Part shown: positions 17,521 through 27,800 of the stretch, piece after piece | How positions within the stretch are numbered: position 1 is the stretch's first letter | Layout of the letters: every line of letters begins with the position of its first letter | Origin: Opitutia bacterium UBA7876 | GTDB taxonomy: Bacteria; Verrucomicrobiota; Verrucomicrobiia; Opitutales; Seribacteraceae | Assembly (NCBI GenBank): GCA_002500665.1 | Contig: DLRY01000061.1 | Coordinates: 1 to 41,706, forward strand | Direction: 5' to 3' | Length of the DNA: 41,706 nt | Made by a program: the position numbers and the translations under genes | Notes under the pieces: generated by a model | The model's input: the letters and a program-made list of their open reading frames with translations, nothing else | Databases searched by the model: none | What the model was told of the DNA's origin: nothing

Positions 17521-18002
17521 GCTCCGGTTGATTGCCGCAGGTCGGCGATGATCTTGTTCTTGAGCTCGTGGATCTTGACCATCCAGAGAACAAGAAGCAC
17601 TAAGCCTACGATACCCACGAGGGAGCCAAGCAAGGGAATCATACTGCCAAAGGTACATATGCACAGCCACATTCCCATGTTTTTTCCACAGTCGCCGACT
17701 GCCTGGTTCCCCCTTCGGTCAAAATAATTTTTGAACGACTGAGGAACGTCCAGCATGTAGACTCGAAACTGCCAGTATAAGCTGAAAATAGGGATGAGCA
17801 AAAGCCATACTTGCCCGGGTGTCATCGCACGGTCCTCTTCGGGGACCTCATTGAGCCAGTTTGAAACGAAGTAGGCCAAGAGGGCTGCGATTCCAATTCC
17901 TATGAGCAATCCGATTACGACAGCCACGACTAGGATTCCAATTGCACCGAAGAGTTCGGCTTCATTTCCATAGGAGTAGGCTATGTTAGGTTCGTCGTAC
18001 AT
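17517..18002 (-). CDS. Small polytopic membrane protein of unknown function
   Basis: The 161-aa product has three hydrophobic stretches: about residues 18-47 (rich in I, V, G, A), 62-82 (GQVWLLLIPIFSLYWQFRVY) and 110-142. It resembles the C-terminal membrane part of GYF_2 (DUF4339) proteins of PVC bacteria, with the PGQVWLLLIPIFSLYW pattern, but no GYF-like domain is present. I cannot assign a role. It converges on the DUF1080 gene with overlapping stops and diverges from the PQQ-repeat gene at 18126. Confidence 0.7.
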   Translation of the reverse strand: MYDEPNIAYSYGNEAELFGAIGILVVAVVIGLLIGIGIAALLAYFVSNWLNEVPEEDRAMTPGQVWLLLIPIFSLYWQFRVYMLDVPQSFKNYFDRRGNQAVGDCGKNMGMWLCICTFGSMIPLLGSLVGIVGLVLLVLWMVKIHELKNKIIADLRQSTGA

Positions 18003-18125
18003 TGGCTGGGAAAGTAGAGGAATGGAACGTCGCTGGTCAAGCGTGATGCGCGTTCATTCGGTCTTGTGCCAAAGGTCATAGAAATTTGCTTGCCCGCGAA
18101 CCCATCCTTCATTCCTACTTGAGGC

Positions 18126-19379
18126 ATGAATAGATTTCTTTCCTTCGCTTTTCTCTTATCCGTGGTGGCTTGTTTGGGCTGGGCTGATCCCGAGAGACGG
18201 TGGCCGGCATGGAGGGGCCCTGAAGCCGCTGGCTCGAGCTGGAAGGGTTCTTATCCGACTAAGCTCAGCGGAGGGGAAAACCTGCTTTGGAAGGTTGCCC
18301 TTCCCGGAAAAGGCTGCTCGACTCCGGTGGTCTGGAACGATCACGTCTTGCTGACCTGTCCGGTCGAGGGCGAGGATGCCGTTCTGGCCTTTGGCTGGGA
18401 CGGTGAGAAAAAATGGTCGACCCGGGTTGGCCCGGAGCTCAAGGGCAAACACAGGAACGGGTCGGGAAGCAACCCTTCGGTGGTGACGGATGGGAAGAGC
18501 ATCTTCGCTCTCTTTAAGAGCGGTAACTTCGCATGCCTGGATTTTTCTGGGAAGATTATCTGGAAGAACGACCTTAGTTCGTACGGAAAAGATACCCTCT
18601 ACTGGGACTTTGGCACTTCCCCCATCCTAACCGGCAAGCAAGTCGTCGTGGCCTTGATGAGAAAGAACAATTCCTGGCTCATTGCCTTCGATCCGAAGAA
18701 CGGCAAGGTCGACTGGAAGGTGGAACGCAACTACCAGACCCCTCCCGAGTGCGACCATAGCTACGCCACACCGACCCTGATCCGGCACGGAGACGAGGAG
18801 GCCATCCTGGTGTGGGGGGCTGAGAGACTTTCGGCCCATTCGGCCAAGGATGGCTCAATGATCTGGGTCTCGACCGGGTTCAACCCCAAGCAAAAAAAGA
18901 ACTGGGTGGTCGTGGGCTCGCAGGTCGTGGCAGGAGAGGTTGCGGTCGTTCCTTATGGGCGGGGCAGTCACCTGGCTGGAATCAAACTGGGTGGAAAGGG
19001 AGACGTATCGGAGAGTCACCGCCTCTGGACGCGGACCGACAGCGGATGCTTCGTGCCCACTCCGGCGGTAGCGGATGGAAGGGTTTACGTCCTGCGCGAC
19101 CGTGGCGAGGTGCACTGCATTGATCCCAAGACGGGCAAGAGCCACTGGGAGGATGCCTTCCCCCGGGCCAGTTCGAGTTATTACGGATCGCCCACGGTGG
19201 CCGGTGGCAAGCTCTATGCCCCGCGTGAGGATGGGGTCATCCTGGTGGCCGACGTTACGGACGGTTTCAAGTTTTTGACCGAAAACGATATGGGCGAGCG
19301 GGTCATTGCCTCGCCTGTCCCCGTGGCTGGGCGCATGTTCATAAGGGGCGAGAAGCACCTCTTTTGTCTGGGCGGTTAG
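18126..19379 (+). CDS. Exported PQQ-repeat (WD40-like beta-propeller) protein
   Basis: The 417-residue protein begins with a signal peptide; a lipobox-like VVAC at 13-16 makes a lipoprotein possible. The rest is made of PQQ-like beta-propeller blades (for example GEVHCIDPKTGKSHWED and WLIAFDPKNGKVDWKVE). The N-terminal WPAWRGPEAAGSSW motif is characteristic of the outer-membrane protein assembly BamB-like/PQQ family widespread in Planctomycetota and Verrucomicrobiota. No dehydrogenase active-site residues are evident, so a scaffold or binding role is more likely than catalysis. Its TAG stop overlaps a minus-strand TAA (TTAG). Confidence 0.85.
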   Translation: MNRFLSFAFLLSVVACLGWADPERRWPAWRGPEAAGSSWKGSYPTKLSGGENLLWKVALPGKGCSTPVVWNDHVLLTCPVEGEDAVLAFGWDGEKKWSTRVGPELKGKHRNGSGSNPSVVTDGKSIFALFKSGNFACLDFSGKIIWKNDLSSYGKDTLYWDFGTSPILTGKQVVVALMRKNNSWLIAFDPKNGKVDWKVERNYQTPPECDHSYATPTLIRHGDEEAILVWGAERLSAHSAKDGSMIWVSTGFNPKQKKNWVVVGSQVVAGEVAVVPYGRGSHLAGIKLGGKGDVSESHRLWTRTDSGCFVPTPAVADGRVYVLRDRGEVHCIDPKTGKSHWEDAFPRASSSYYGSPTVAGGKLYAPREDGVILVADVTDGFKFLTENDMGERVIASPVPVAGRMFIRGEKHLFCLGG

Positions 19380-19750
19380 TTCCTCCTTCCCCTTCCCGAT
19401 GGTCCGGAGGCCGACGGAGTGCCTCGGTATTTCCTGATGGTTAAGGGATAGTCGATTTTCATGGTCTCGAACTCGGCCCCTGCGGTCGCCATACCGTTGG
19501 AGTTGAGGGTCCTTTGCAGGCTGGTGATGAATTCCACGAAAGTGTCGAAGGAGTCGGTGCCTGAAACGGCCACCCCGTTGACGGTGAAGCCGGCCTTGAG
19601 GGCGGCGAGGTAGGTGGTGTCGTCCGACCAAGAGTCGGGCATGAGGTAGTGCTTCTTGAGGGCGTTGCGGACGACGTAGCAGAAATGTGGATTTAGGTAG
19701 GGCAGGACCGTACCGTCGGTATCGGGCTCGATGCTCATTACGGAATGCAC
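19376..19750 (-). CDS. Hypothetical protein, possibly the remnant of a duplicated surface-protein gene
   Basis: This 124-codon frame (GTG 19750, or ATG 19738) has a composition like real genes but no domain I recognise. Just upstream the same frame encodes TYPYLVHS, nearly identical to TYPYLVHT at the end of the 721-aa protein. At the DNA level a segment near 19748-19765 repeats one near 19831-19848, 83 bases apart. That spacing is not a multiple of three, so the copies are in different frames. This suggests a partial duplication or decayed gene end. It converges on the PQQ-repeat gene with overlapping stops. Whether it is translated is uncertain. Confidence 0.4.
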   Translation of the reverse strand: MHSVMSIEPDTDGTVLPYLNPHFCYVVRNALKKHYLMPDSWSDDTTYLAALKAGFTVNGVAVSGTDSFDTFVEFITSLQRTLNSNGMATAGAEFETMKIDYPLTIRKYRGTPSASGPSGRGRRN

Positions 19751-19848
19751 TAAGTAGGGATAGGTCCGTTCAAACTTCCCAAATCCAATAAAACCTTCCC
19801 CTGAACCTATTTGGCCCCATACAAGGTATGTACCAAGTAGGGATAGGT
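19748..19848. repeat. Short direct repeat at the 3' end of the 721-aa gene
   Basis: Two copies of AAGTAGGGATAGGT, with similar flanks, begin near 19752 and 19835, 83 bases apart. On the minus strand both encode the sequence TYPYL. The first copy lies in the 124-codon frame and the second in the 721-aa gene, so the reading frame is shifted between them. It may mark a tandem duplication followed by decay. Confidence 0.55.
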
Positions 19849-21972
19849 TCGGGTTTGAACATAGACTTTTTCAACTCTTTGCGTACCATCCTTATCCGTA
19901 AGCGTGACGTAGCCCATATTGTATTTGTCCAGGAAGTAGGAGTCCGAAGCTACCGAGCTGGCGTATTCATGATCGACGTGAAAAATGCCGGCTGGAAAAT
20001 TGGTCGTGCTTAAATCCACTCCTCGGGCTTCAACTAATTTGCTGGTTTCCACCAAGGTGTAACCGGAAAGAGCGGGTTTGGTCTGCGCACTCGCATCATA
20101 TCCGGAAAGAACGTTTTCACTGTCCATAACCGGTTGATGAACGTTCGTGTTCATTCCCATGACCGCATGCCCATCCAGTGCATAGCCTATGATTTTGTTC
20201 GAATAATCAAATTCCATGCCTGCCTTGAAGCCGTGGAGGTGATATTCGCCTGTGGGTTGCGTGTGAGCGTAGAAGTAATCATTGCTCAGAGGAATCGTTC
20301 CACTTTGCCAGGTTACGCTAGTCAGTCCGTTATCGCCAATATGATGAACGTTAAAGCGTAACTTTCCGGTATAGCGCGGGTTCGCCCCATGCGCGGAAGT
20401 CATGTCATAGGCTTCGACGGACAGCATATCGACCGCGAGCAATTCCTTGGGCGGGGTGGAAGAATTCCAGTGCGTGTAATCGGGGAGCGAATTGTTGGGT
20501 CGTCCAATGTAGGCGACGTCACTGAATGTGGGATTGTAGACCACCAATTCGTTATGAAAACTGGCCGTAGGGTTAGGATGCAAGATGATCTCAACGGTCT
20601 CGCTCTGAGCCGAAGGTGTTGTGACATAATGATCGGATTCGCCGGTTATGTTCCAATTCGGGTATAAGTTGCTGGAGAGTGTCATGACCGAATTGCCATT
20701 GGAAGTCGCGTATGTCAGGGAGACCGATGCGTTTCCCGTGGAACTCCATACGGTTGAGCTGTTTTCATCTCCATATCCGGTCTGAGAACTCGAAGTTTCC
20801 ACCGAGAAGGTCTCGACCGCGGTCCAAGCGCTTGTACCGGAATCGTAAAAGCCTTTGCCGGAGAGAAAGTATCTCCAGCCAGAAAGGGAATAAAAGTAAA
20901 TCCAAGGATAGGCGCTGGAATTGGTCCACATCCAGTCGTAGCTCGAGTGATACAGCCAAACACCACCGGAACCGGATTCAACGGTATAGAGCCAACCAAG
21001 ATGCTGATGATAAATCCAATTGCCGCCGGGATCGTAGTAATAACCAAACCAGGAACTGCTTTTCCATCCGCTCGTCGAGGTGGTGGAGGCTTGGGCCCGA
21101 AGGCTTGCGCCTGAGTAGTTGCCGTCGGGAAGTTGGCTGATTGGAAATCGATAGCTCGATGAGGTTAGAAGAGAAACGACCCCGGGGTCGGTTGAGTTAA
21201 GGTCGGCTTGGGTAATGGGTTTCCACTCGGAGGTGAAGTTGGCATGCACGCGACCCGGCCAATCCTGACCACCAAGGTAGGTAGTTGTGGCCCAATAGAC
21301 GTATTCGGTGACTTGCGTTGCGTAGTCTGAAGTTTGATCGTAGTAGGTATACCATGCATTGGAGGGATAGGAGTTGGGGATGGTTTCGAAATAGCCGCCG
21401 CGGGCCGTGTCCATGGCGTTAGCTATGCTGCTGTCCTTTTTCTCGCCCCAAACGGAAGGGAATGCCTCGTCCCAGCCTTTGTCCGTAACCAAATGCAAGA
21501 CTTCCTCCAAAGTCGCGTCACGGCTTTCCCCCTGACTTCCATTCTCGAAAATTTCATCGGCGAACAAGTTTTGCGTGCGAGTCATGATTGTTTCCAAATT
21601 CGCCAAACTTGAGTCGAGGGAATCTTGTTCAGTCTGGGAAGCAAAAAGGACCATTGTGGATATCGTGCTCTGAGATGAACCCATAAGGGATGCGAGAACT
21701 TCCGCCTGGTCTATGATGCCGTCTTCGTCATTGTCGAGATATTCGGCCAGGACGTTTGCGGTGTGAAGAACTTTGGCGTCGGATACGCTTGAGGTCGCCA
21801 AGACTCGAAGACCAAAAACCTCGACGAATTTTGAAAAAACGGAGGATGCGGACTGGAGGTCACTCGGTAAGGTCGTGGAGATTGTGAATGCATTCCCACG
21901 AAGGACGGCTGGGGTCAATAAAACGCAAGCTGTCAAAATGGAACGAGCGAAGGGTGCCATGATTGGTTTCAC
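19807..21972 (-). CDS. Large exported multidomain protein with EF-hand loop, aromatic repeats and YHYH-like C-terminus
   Basis: The 721-aa protein begins with a signal peptide ending near residue 28. A perfect EF-hand loop lies at 80-91 (DNDEDGIIDQAE), with ligands at positions 1, 3, 5, 9 and 12. An unassigned domain follows, with DATLEEVLHLVTDKGW and MDTARGGYFETIPNSYP. Residues ~305-370 form an aromatic module with W/Y repeats (NWIYHQHLGWLYT, GVWLYHSSYDWMWTN, AYPWIYFYS) of a type I associate with Opitutae surface proteins. The C-terminal ~250 residues resemble YHYH domains (GEYHLHGFKAG, IIGYALDGHAVMG, FPAGIFHVDHEY, TYPYLVHTLYG). It appears less GC-rich than neighbouring genes. It follows queA on the same strand. 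A calcium-dependent surface or adhesion role is plausible but unproven. Confidence 0.78.
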   Translation of the reverse strand: MKPIMAPFARSILTACVLLTPAVLRGNAFTISTTLPSDLQSASSVFSKFVEVFGLRVLATSSVSDAKVLHTANVLAEYLDNDEDGIIDQAEVLASLMGSSQSTISTMVLFASQTEQDSLDSSLANLETIMTRTQNLFADEIFENGSQGESRDATLEEVLHLVTDKGWDEAFPSVWGEKKDSSIANAMDTARGGYFETIPNSYPSNAWYTYYDQTSDYATQVTEYVYWATTTYLGGQDWPGRVHANFTSEWKPITQADLNSTDPGVVSLLTSSSYRFPISQLPDGNYSGASLRAQASTTSTSGWKSSSWFGYYYDPGGNWIYHQHLGWLYTVESGSGGVWLYHSSYDWMWTNSSAYPWIYFYSLSGWRYFLSGKGFYDSGTSAWTAVETFSVETSSSQTGYGDENSSTVWSSTGNASVSLTYATSNGNSVMTLSSNLYPNWNITGESDHYVTTPSAQSETVEIILHPNPTASFHNELVVYNPTFSDVAYIGRPNNSLPDYTHWNSSTPPKELLAVDMLSVEAYDMTSAHGANPRYTGKLRFNVHHIGDNGLTSVTWQSGTIPLSNDYFYAHTQPTGEYHLHGFKAGMEFDYSNKIIGYALDGHAVMGMNTNVHQPVMDSENVLSGYDASAQTKPALSGYTLVETSKLVEARGVDLSTTNFPAGIFHVDHEYASSVASDSYFLDKYNMGYVTLTDKDGTQRVEKVYVQTRTYPYLVHTLYGAK

Positions 21973-22018
21973 TGTGGTAGATTAGGTTGAGGGCGATCTG
22001 ATTACAAATTGAATAACC

Positions 22019-22034
22019 ATCTTAATTATAAGAT
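22019..22034. promoter_or_regulatory. AT-rich inverted repeat with a perfect -10-like box at the end of queA
   Basis: The sequence ATCTTAATTATAAGAT has perfect 6-base arms around ATTA and includes the queA stop codon. On the minus strand it contains TATAAT at 22025-22030, about 55 bases upstream of the 721-aa gene start. No good -35 box is seen at 16-18 bases, so it may be a weak or activator-dependent promoter, or a short hairpin. Confidence 0.3.
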
Positions 22035-23084
22035 CAGCATTGCATCCCCATAGCTAAAAAATCGGTACTCATGGGAAATGGCTTGGGCATAGATGTCCTT
22101 GAGCGTCGCCAGACCGTCTTCCTTGCCGGGAGAAAGAAATGCGGAGACCAGGCAAAGGAGCGTCGAACCTGGCAAATGAAAGTTGGTCAAGAGGTGATCA
22201 ACACCCAGAAACGAGTAGGGGGGACGAATGAAGAGGTCGGCTTGAGCACGAGTTGTTTTTTCAAGCGTAAGGTCGATTGCCGAAAGGTAGTGCTCGATGG
22301 TTCGCACGGTAGTGGTTCCAACGGCAAGGGTCTTCCCGTCTTTCTCCTTCAGTGCCTTTTTTGCCTCGGGTCCGATCGAATATTCCTCAGCATGCATGGG
22401 GTGGTCGTCGATTTTTTCGGTTTCGATTGGCCGAAAGGTACCCAGACCGACGGATAGGGTCAGGTCATAAATGGAGTACCCCATATCTTTTAACTCATTG
22501 AGTATTTCAGGGGTGAAATGCAACCCAGCGGTGGGTGCGGCTACCGCCGTCCGGTTTTCGGGATTCGCATAAACCGTTTGGTATCTGGAATCATCGATTT
22601 CATGGGCCGGTCGATCAACGTAAGGGGGAAGGGGGAGGGCGCCGACGCGTTGGGCCAAATCTGCCGGATCGTCATCTTTCGGTAGATCGAACTTAACGAG
22701 ATACTCGCCGGATGGAAGGGTTTTCACAACCGTCGCATCGTACTCTCCGGGCAGAGAAAAGCATCCTGCCCGGGCAGTCTTGCCCCCCGGTTTGAGCAGG
22801 CAATGCCAAGTGTCGTCAAGCTTCTCGTTGGGGCGAAGAAGCAGGCACTCTACGGCCCCTCCCGTCTTTCGCTGCCCAAAGAGGCGGGCCTTGAGCACGG
22901 AGACGTCGTTTCGGAAAATGCGTAGTCTGGAAGGCAAAAGGTCTGGAAGTTCGTGAAAATAATGATGGTGAACCGATTGCTCGCTTCTGCGATAGACAAG
23001 TAGGCGGGAGCGGTCGCGACGGTCGGTCGGGAACTGGGCGACTCGGTCGCCCGGAAGATTAAAGTCCAGTTCGGAGGTGAGCAT
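22026..23084 (-). CDS. queA: S-adenosylmethionine:tRNA ribosyltransferase-isomerase
   Basis: QueA transfers the ribosyl part of S-adenosylmethionine to preQ1 in tRNA, making epoxyqueuosine. The 352-aa length is standard. Conserved segments are LDFNLPGDRVAQFP at the N-terminus, RVGALPLPPYVDR, YQTVYANPENRTAVAAPTAG, VGLGTFRPI and TNFHLPGSTLLCLVSAF. The ATG at 23084 is the natural start. It diverges from acs over 84 bases. The 721-aa gene follows after 53 bases on the same strand and may be partly read through. Confidence 0.96.
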   Translation of the reverse strand: MLTSELDFNLPGDRVAQFPTDRRDRSRLLVYRRSEQSVHHHYFHELPDLLPSRLRIFRNDVSVLKARLFGQRKTGGAVECLLLRPNEKLDDTWHCLLKPGGKTARAGCFSLPGEYDATVVKTLPSGEYLVKFDLPKDDDPADLAQRVGALPLPPYVDRPAHEIDDSRYQTVYANPENRTAVAAPTAGLHFTPEILNELKDMGYSIYDLTLSVGLGTFRPIETEKIDDHPMHAEEYSIGPEAKKALKEKDGKTLAVGTTTVRTIEHYLSAIDLTLEKTTRAQADLFIRPPYSFLGVDHLLTNFHLPGSTLLCLVSAFLSPGKEDGLATLKDIYAQAISHEYRFFSYGDAMLIL

Positions 23085-23168
23085 GGAACTTTATGAAAAG
23101 CGCATCGACAAGCCTAGTGCAATCGCCTAACTGTTGTTCCTTCCATTCCTTTCAACCCCTAGTCCTTC

Positions 23169-25151
<1,983 letters not shown>

Positions 25152-25212
25152 ATAAAGTTTTCTCTTGGCGCTCGCCAAGGGGGATAGTTTCGTTCATGAA
25201 GAGAAGCGGAGG

Positions 25213-26079
25213 ATGAAGATTTACCTGAACGGAGATTACGTCGACGAGGACAACGCCAAGGTGTCCGTCTTTGATCATGGCTTGCTCTACGGTGATGGCG
25301 TGTTCGAGGGTATCCGGCTCTATGAGGGGTGCGTCTATAAGCTTGAGGAGCACTTGGAGAGGCTTGAGTACTCGGCCAAGGCTATCCTTCTCGATCTCCC
25401 CATCAAACGGGAGGAATTGAGGGAGGCGGTCTGTGAGACTTGCCGTCGCAACGACCTGAGCAATGGCTACGTTCGGCTGGTGGTTACTCGTGGCCCCGGT
25501 CACTTGGGCTTAACCCCTGATGGGTGCGGTCCACCCAACGTAATCATCATAGCGGACGAGATACAGCTTTATCCCGAGGAGTTTTATGAGAACGGGCTCA
25601 AGATCATTTCCGTCCCTACCCGGAGGATCAATTCCTCCGCTCTGCCCCCGGCCGTAAAGAGCCTGAACTACCTAAATAACATTCTCGCCAAGATTGAGGC
25701 GAAGCGGGTTGGCTTTCAGGAAGCACTGATGCTCAACGATAAAGGAGAAATAGCCGAGTGCACGGGGGATAACGTTTTCATCCTTGCCAAAGGAAGGCTT
25801 TTCACCCCTCCGCTTGACTCTGGTTCCCTCCGTGGGATTACTCGGGCCGCGGTTATGGATATTGCCGCCGGCTTGGGGATTCCTTGTCAGGAACAGCCCT
25901 TGACGCGATATGACTTATGGACCTCTGACGAATGTTTCCTCACGGGGACCGCGGCCGAAGTCATCCCCTGCGTGGAAGTCGACCACAGGCAGGTGGGAGA
26001 CGGTCGACCAGGTAAGGTTACCCGAGAACTTATTGCCTTGTTCCGTCAAAAAGCCAATACCGACGGGATCCGGTTGTAG
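25213..26079 (+). CDS. ilvE: Class-IV aminotransferase, branched-chain amino acid type
   Basis: The enzyme transfers amino groups between glutamate and 2-keto acids, most likely to leucine, isoleucine and valine. It shows MKIYLNGDYV at the start, YGDGVFEGIRLYEG, the PLP lysine K149 in VKSLNYLNNILAKIEA, and GEIAECTGDNVFIL. The ATG at 25213 gives 288 aa; the preceding in-frame ATG would add 16 residues without family support. A purine-rich GGAGG abuts the ATG, too close for an ideal ribosome site. D-amino acid transaminase is a less likely alternative, since that family shares the fold. Confidence 0.88.
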   Translation: MKIYLNGDYVDEDNAKVSVFDHGLLYGDGVFEGIRLYEGCVYKLEEHLERLEYSAKAILLDLPIKREELREAVCETCRRNDLSNGYVRLVVTRGPGHLGLTPDGCGPPNVIIIADEIQLYPEEFYENGLKIISVPTRRINSSALPPAVKSLNYLNNILAKIEAKRVGFQEALMLNDKGEIAECTGDNVFILAKGRLFTPPLDSGSLRGITRAAVMDIAAGLGIPCQEQPLTRYDLWTSDECFLTGTAAEVIPCVEVDHRQVGDGRPGKVTRELIALFRQKANTDGIRL

Positions 26080-26201
26080 CCTTGCGAGTGACTTTCCAGC
26101 CTTCTCCACTTGTCTTTCGTTTTTGGCGCGTCATCTGCGTTGAGTTTTGAGTAATTCTATTGTAGCTTGAAAATGTTCACTAAAACGAATCTAAAAATCG
26201 T

Positions 26202-26690
26202 ATGAAATGTCACCACTGTGATAACCAAGCTACGGTGCACTTGACCCAGATTCTCAATGGGCAAATGCATAAGATGGACCTGTGCGAAAGTTGTGCACAG
26301 GCCAAGGGGGTGACCAACCCGGAGAACCTTTCCATCGGCAGCTTGATGGAGAAGAGCGAATTGGAGTCCGAGTCCCTTTCCGGTTCAATGGTTTGCGAAA
26401 GTTGCGGGACCACCCATCAGGATTTTAAGAAGGGCGGACGTTTGGGCTGCGAAGCCTGCTACCATGTGTTCAGGCCCGTACTGGACCCTCTTCTGGACGG
26501 CATGCATGCCGGCACCAAGCATCTCGGAAAGATTCCGTCCGGTTCCGAATCAAGGGTTCGTTTCGAGCAATCGATAGATGACCTGCGCAGGGAACTGCAG
26601 GATGCGGTGGAGAAAGAGGACTATGAGAAAGCCGCCGAGTTGCGTGACCGCTTGCGGGACTTGGAAAACGATGCCAAGACTCTTGCTTAA
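26202..26690 (+). CDS. mcsA: McsA-like zinc-finger / UVR-motif activator of arginine kinase
   Basis: McsA activates the protein arginine kinase McsB and links it to ClpC. The 162-aa protein has four cysteine pairs of zinc-finger type: MKCHHC at 3-6, LCESC, VCESCGTTH and LGCEAC. A C-terminal UVR motif follows (LQDAVEKEDYEKAAELRDRL), which in this family contacts ClpC. The next gene, mcsB, starts two bases after its stop, and clpC follows. The 122 bases upstream contain no recognisable CIRCE element or CtsR heptad repeat. Confidence 0.92.
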   Translation: MKCHHCDNQATVHLTQILNGQMHKMDLCESCAQAKGVTNPENLSIGSLMEKSELESESLSGSMVCESCGTTHQDFKKGGRLGCEACYHVFRPVLDPLLDGMHAGTKHLGKIPSGSESRVRFEQSIDDLRRELQDAVEKEDYEKAAELRDRLRDLENDAKTLA

Positions 26691-26692
26691 AT

Positions 26693-27769
26693 ATGTTTCA
26701 CGATCTTTTCAGCAACCAGTCCAAGGCGAAGAGGACGCCTAAGTCCATCCCCGTAACCCTTAGCACGAGGATTAGGTTGGCTAGGAATTTGCGTGAATTC
26801 CCTTTTCCGGGGCGTGCCGAAACGTCACAGAAGAGAGCCGTTTTGACCAAGTGCATGGACGCCCTAAGCGAAGTTAAGGGGCTGGACGACTCTCTTTCCG
26901 TGGAAGTCGATGACTTGAGCGAACTGGACCGTCAGGTTTTGGTTGAGAAGCATCTGATCAGTCCCGAGCTTTCTCAGGTCGAGGAGGGTTCCGGGATCGT
27001 TTTGTCCGAAGACCGGAACTGTTGCATCATGATTAACGAGGAGGATCATCTGCGCATTCAGGTTTTGAGGCCGGGTTTGGACTTCGGCACTGTCTGGAAG
27101 CACGTGGACGCACTCGATTCCGGCATTGAATCGACGGTCGGCTACGCCTATGACGGCGAACTGGGGTTTCTCACGGCTTGTCCCACCAACTTGGGCACGG
27201 GCATGCGGGCTTCCGCAATGATGCACTTGCCCGGTCTGGTAATGTCCAAGAACATGGACAAGGTCATCAATGCCGTGAATCAATTGGGGATCGCCGTGCG
27301 CGGTCTTTTTGGGGAGGGCTCCGATGCAAACGGGAGCATTTTCCAGATCTCCAACCAGCAGACCTTGGGCGAATCCGAAACTGCGATCATCGAGCGCTTG
27401 GACAATACCCTGCAGAACATCGTACGGCAGGAAAACTTTGCCAGAGAAAAGCTTTTGCAGGACGATGGAACTCGCCTCATTGACAAAATGAGCCGGGCCA
27501 TCGGTAACTTGAAGACCTGCCACTTGATCCAGAGTTCCGAGGCCATGGACTATCTTTCCTTGGTTAGGCTTGCGAGCGACTTCGGAATGATGCCTGAAAA
27601 GTTCCGCACCCTATCCGACCGAATGTTCATCGAGGTGCAACCGGGCCATGTTCAGCTTTCCGCGGGCAAACCCGTGGATCCCGCTTTCCGGGATGCCTTG
27701 CGAGCCGATCTCTTGAGAAAAGAATTTCTGCGTGCTCCCCATTTGGATCCTTCTCCCGCGGCAGGTTGA
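26693..27769 (+). CDS. mcsB: Protein arginine kinase McsB
   Basis: McsB phosphorylates arginine residues, marking proteins for ClpCP degradation. The 358-aa protein has the guanido-phosphotransferase fold. Diagnostic stretches are VTLSTRIRLARNLREFPFPG near the N-terminus, GFLTACPTNLGTGMRASAM in the catalytic domain and FGEGSDANGSIFQISNQQTLG near residue 205. McsB is best known in Firmicutes, but homologues exist elsewhere. It lies immediately after mcsA and 31 bases before clpC, so all three are probably one transcript. No CtsR gene is present. Confidence 0.95.
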   Translation: MFHDLFSNQSKAKRTPKSIPVTLSTRIRLARNLREFPFPGRAETSQKRAVLTKCMDALSEVKGLDDSLSVEVDDLSELDRQVLVEKHLISPELSQVEEGSGIVLSEDRNCCIMINEEDHLRIQVLRPGLDFGTVWKHVDALDSGIESTVGYAYDGELGFLTACPTNLGTGMRASAMMHLPGLVMSKNMDKVINAVNQLGIAVRGLFGEGSDANGSIFQISNQQTLGESETAIIERLDNTLQNIVRQENFAREKLLQDDGTRLIDKMSRAIGNLKTCHLIQSSEAMDYLSLVRLASDFGMMPEKFRTLSDRMFIEVQPGHVQLSAGKPVDPAFRDALRADLLRKEFLRAPHLDPSPAAG

Positions 27770-27800
27770 CTTTAGACGATTTCAAAGGTATATAAACCAC

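Noticed and set aside
26080..26201. CtsR or CIRCE operator upstream of mcsA
   Set aside because: I looked for heptad direct repeats and for the TTAGCACTC inverted repeat and found neither.
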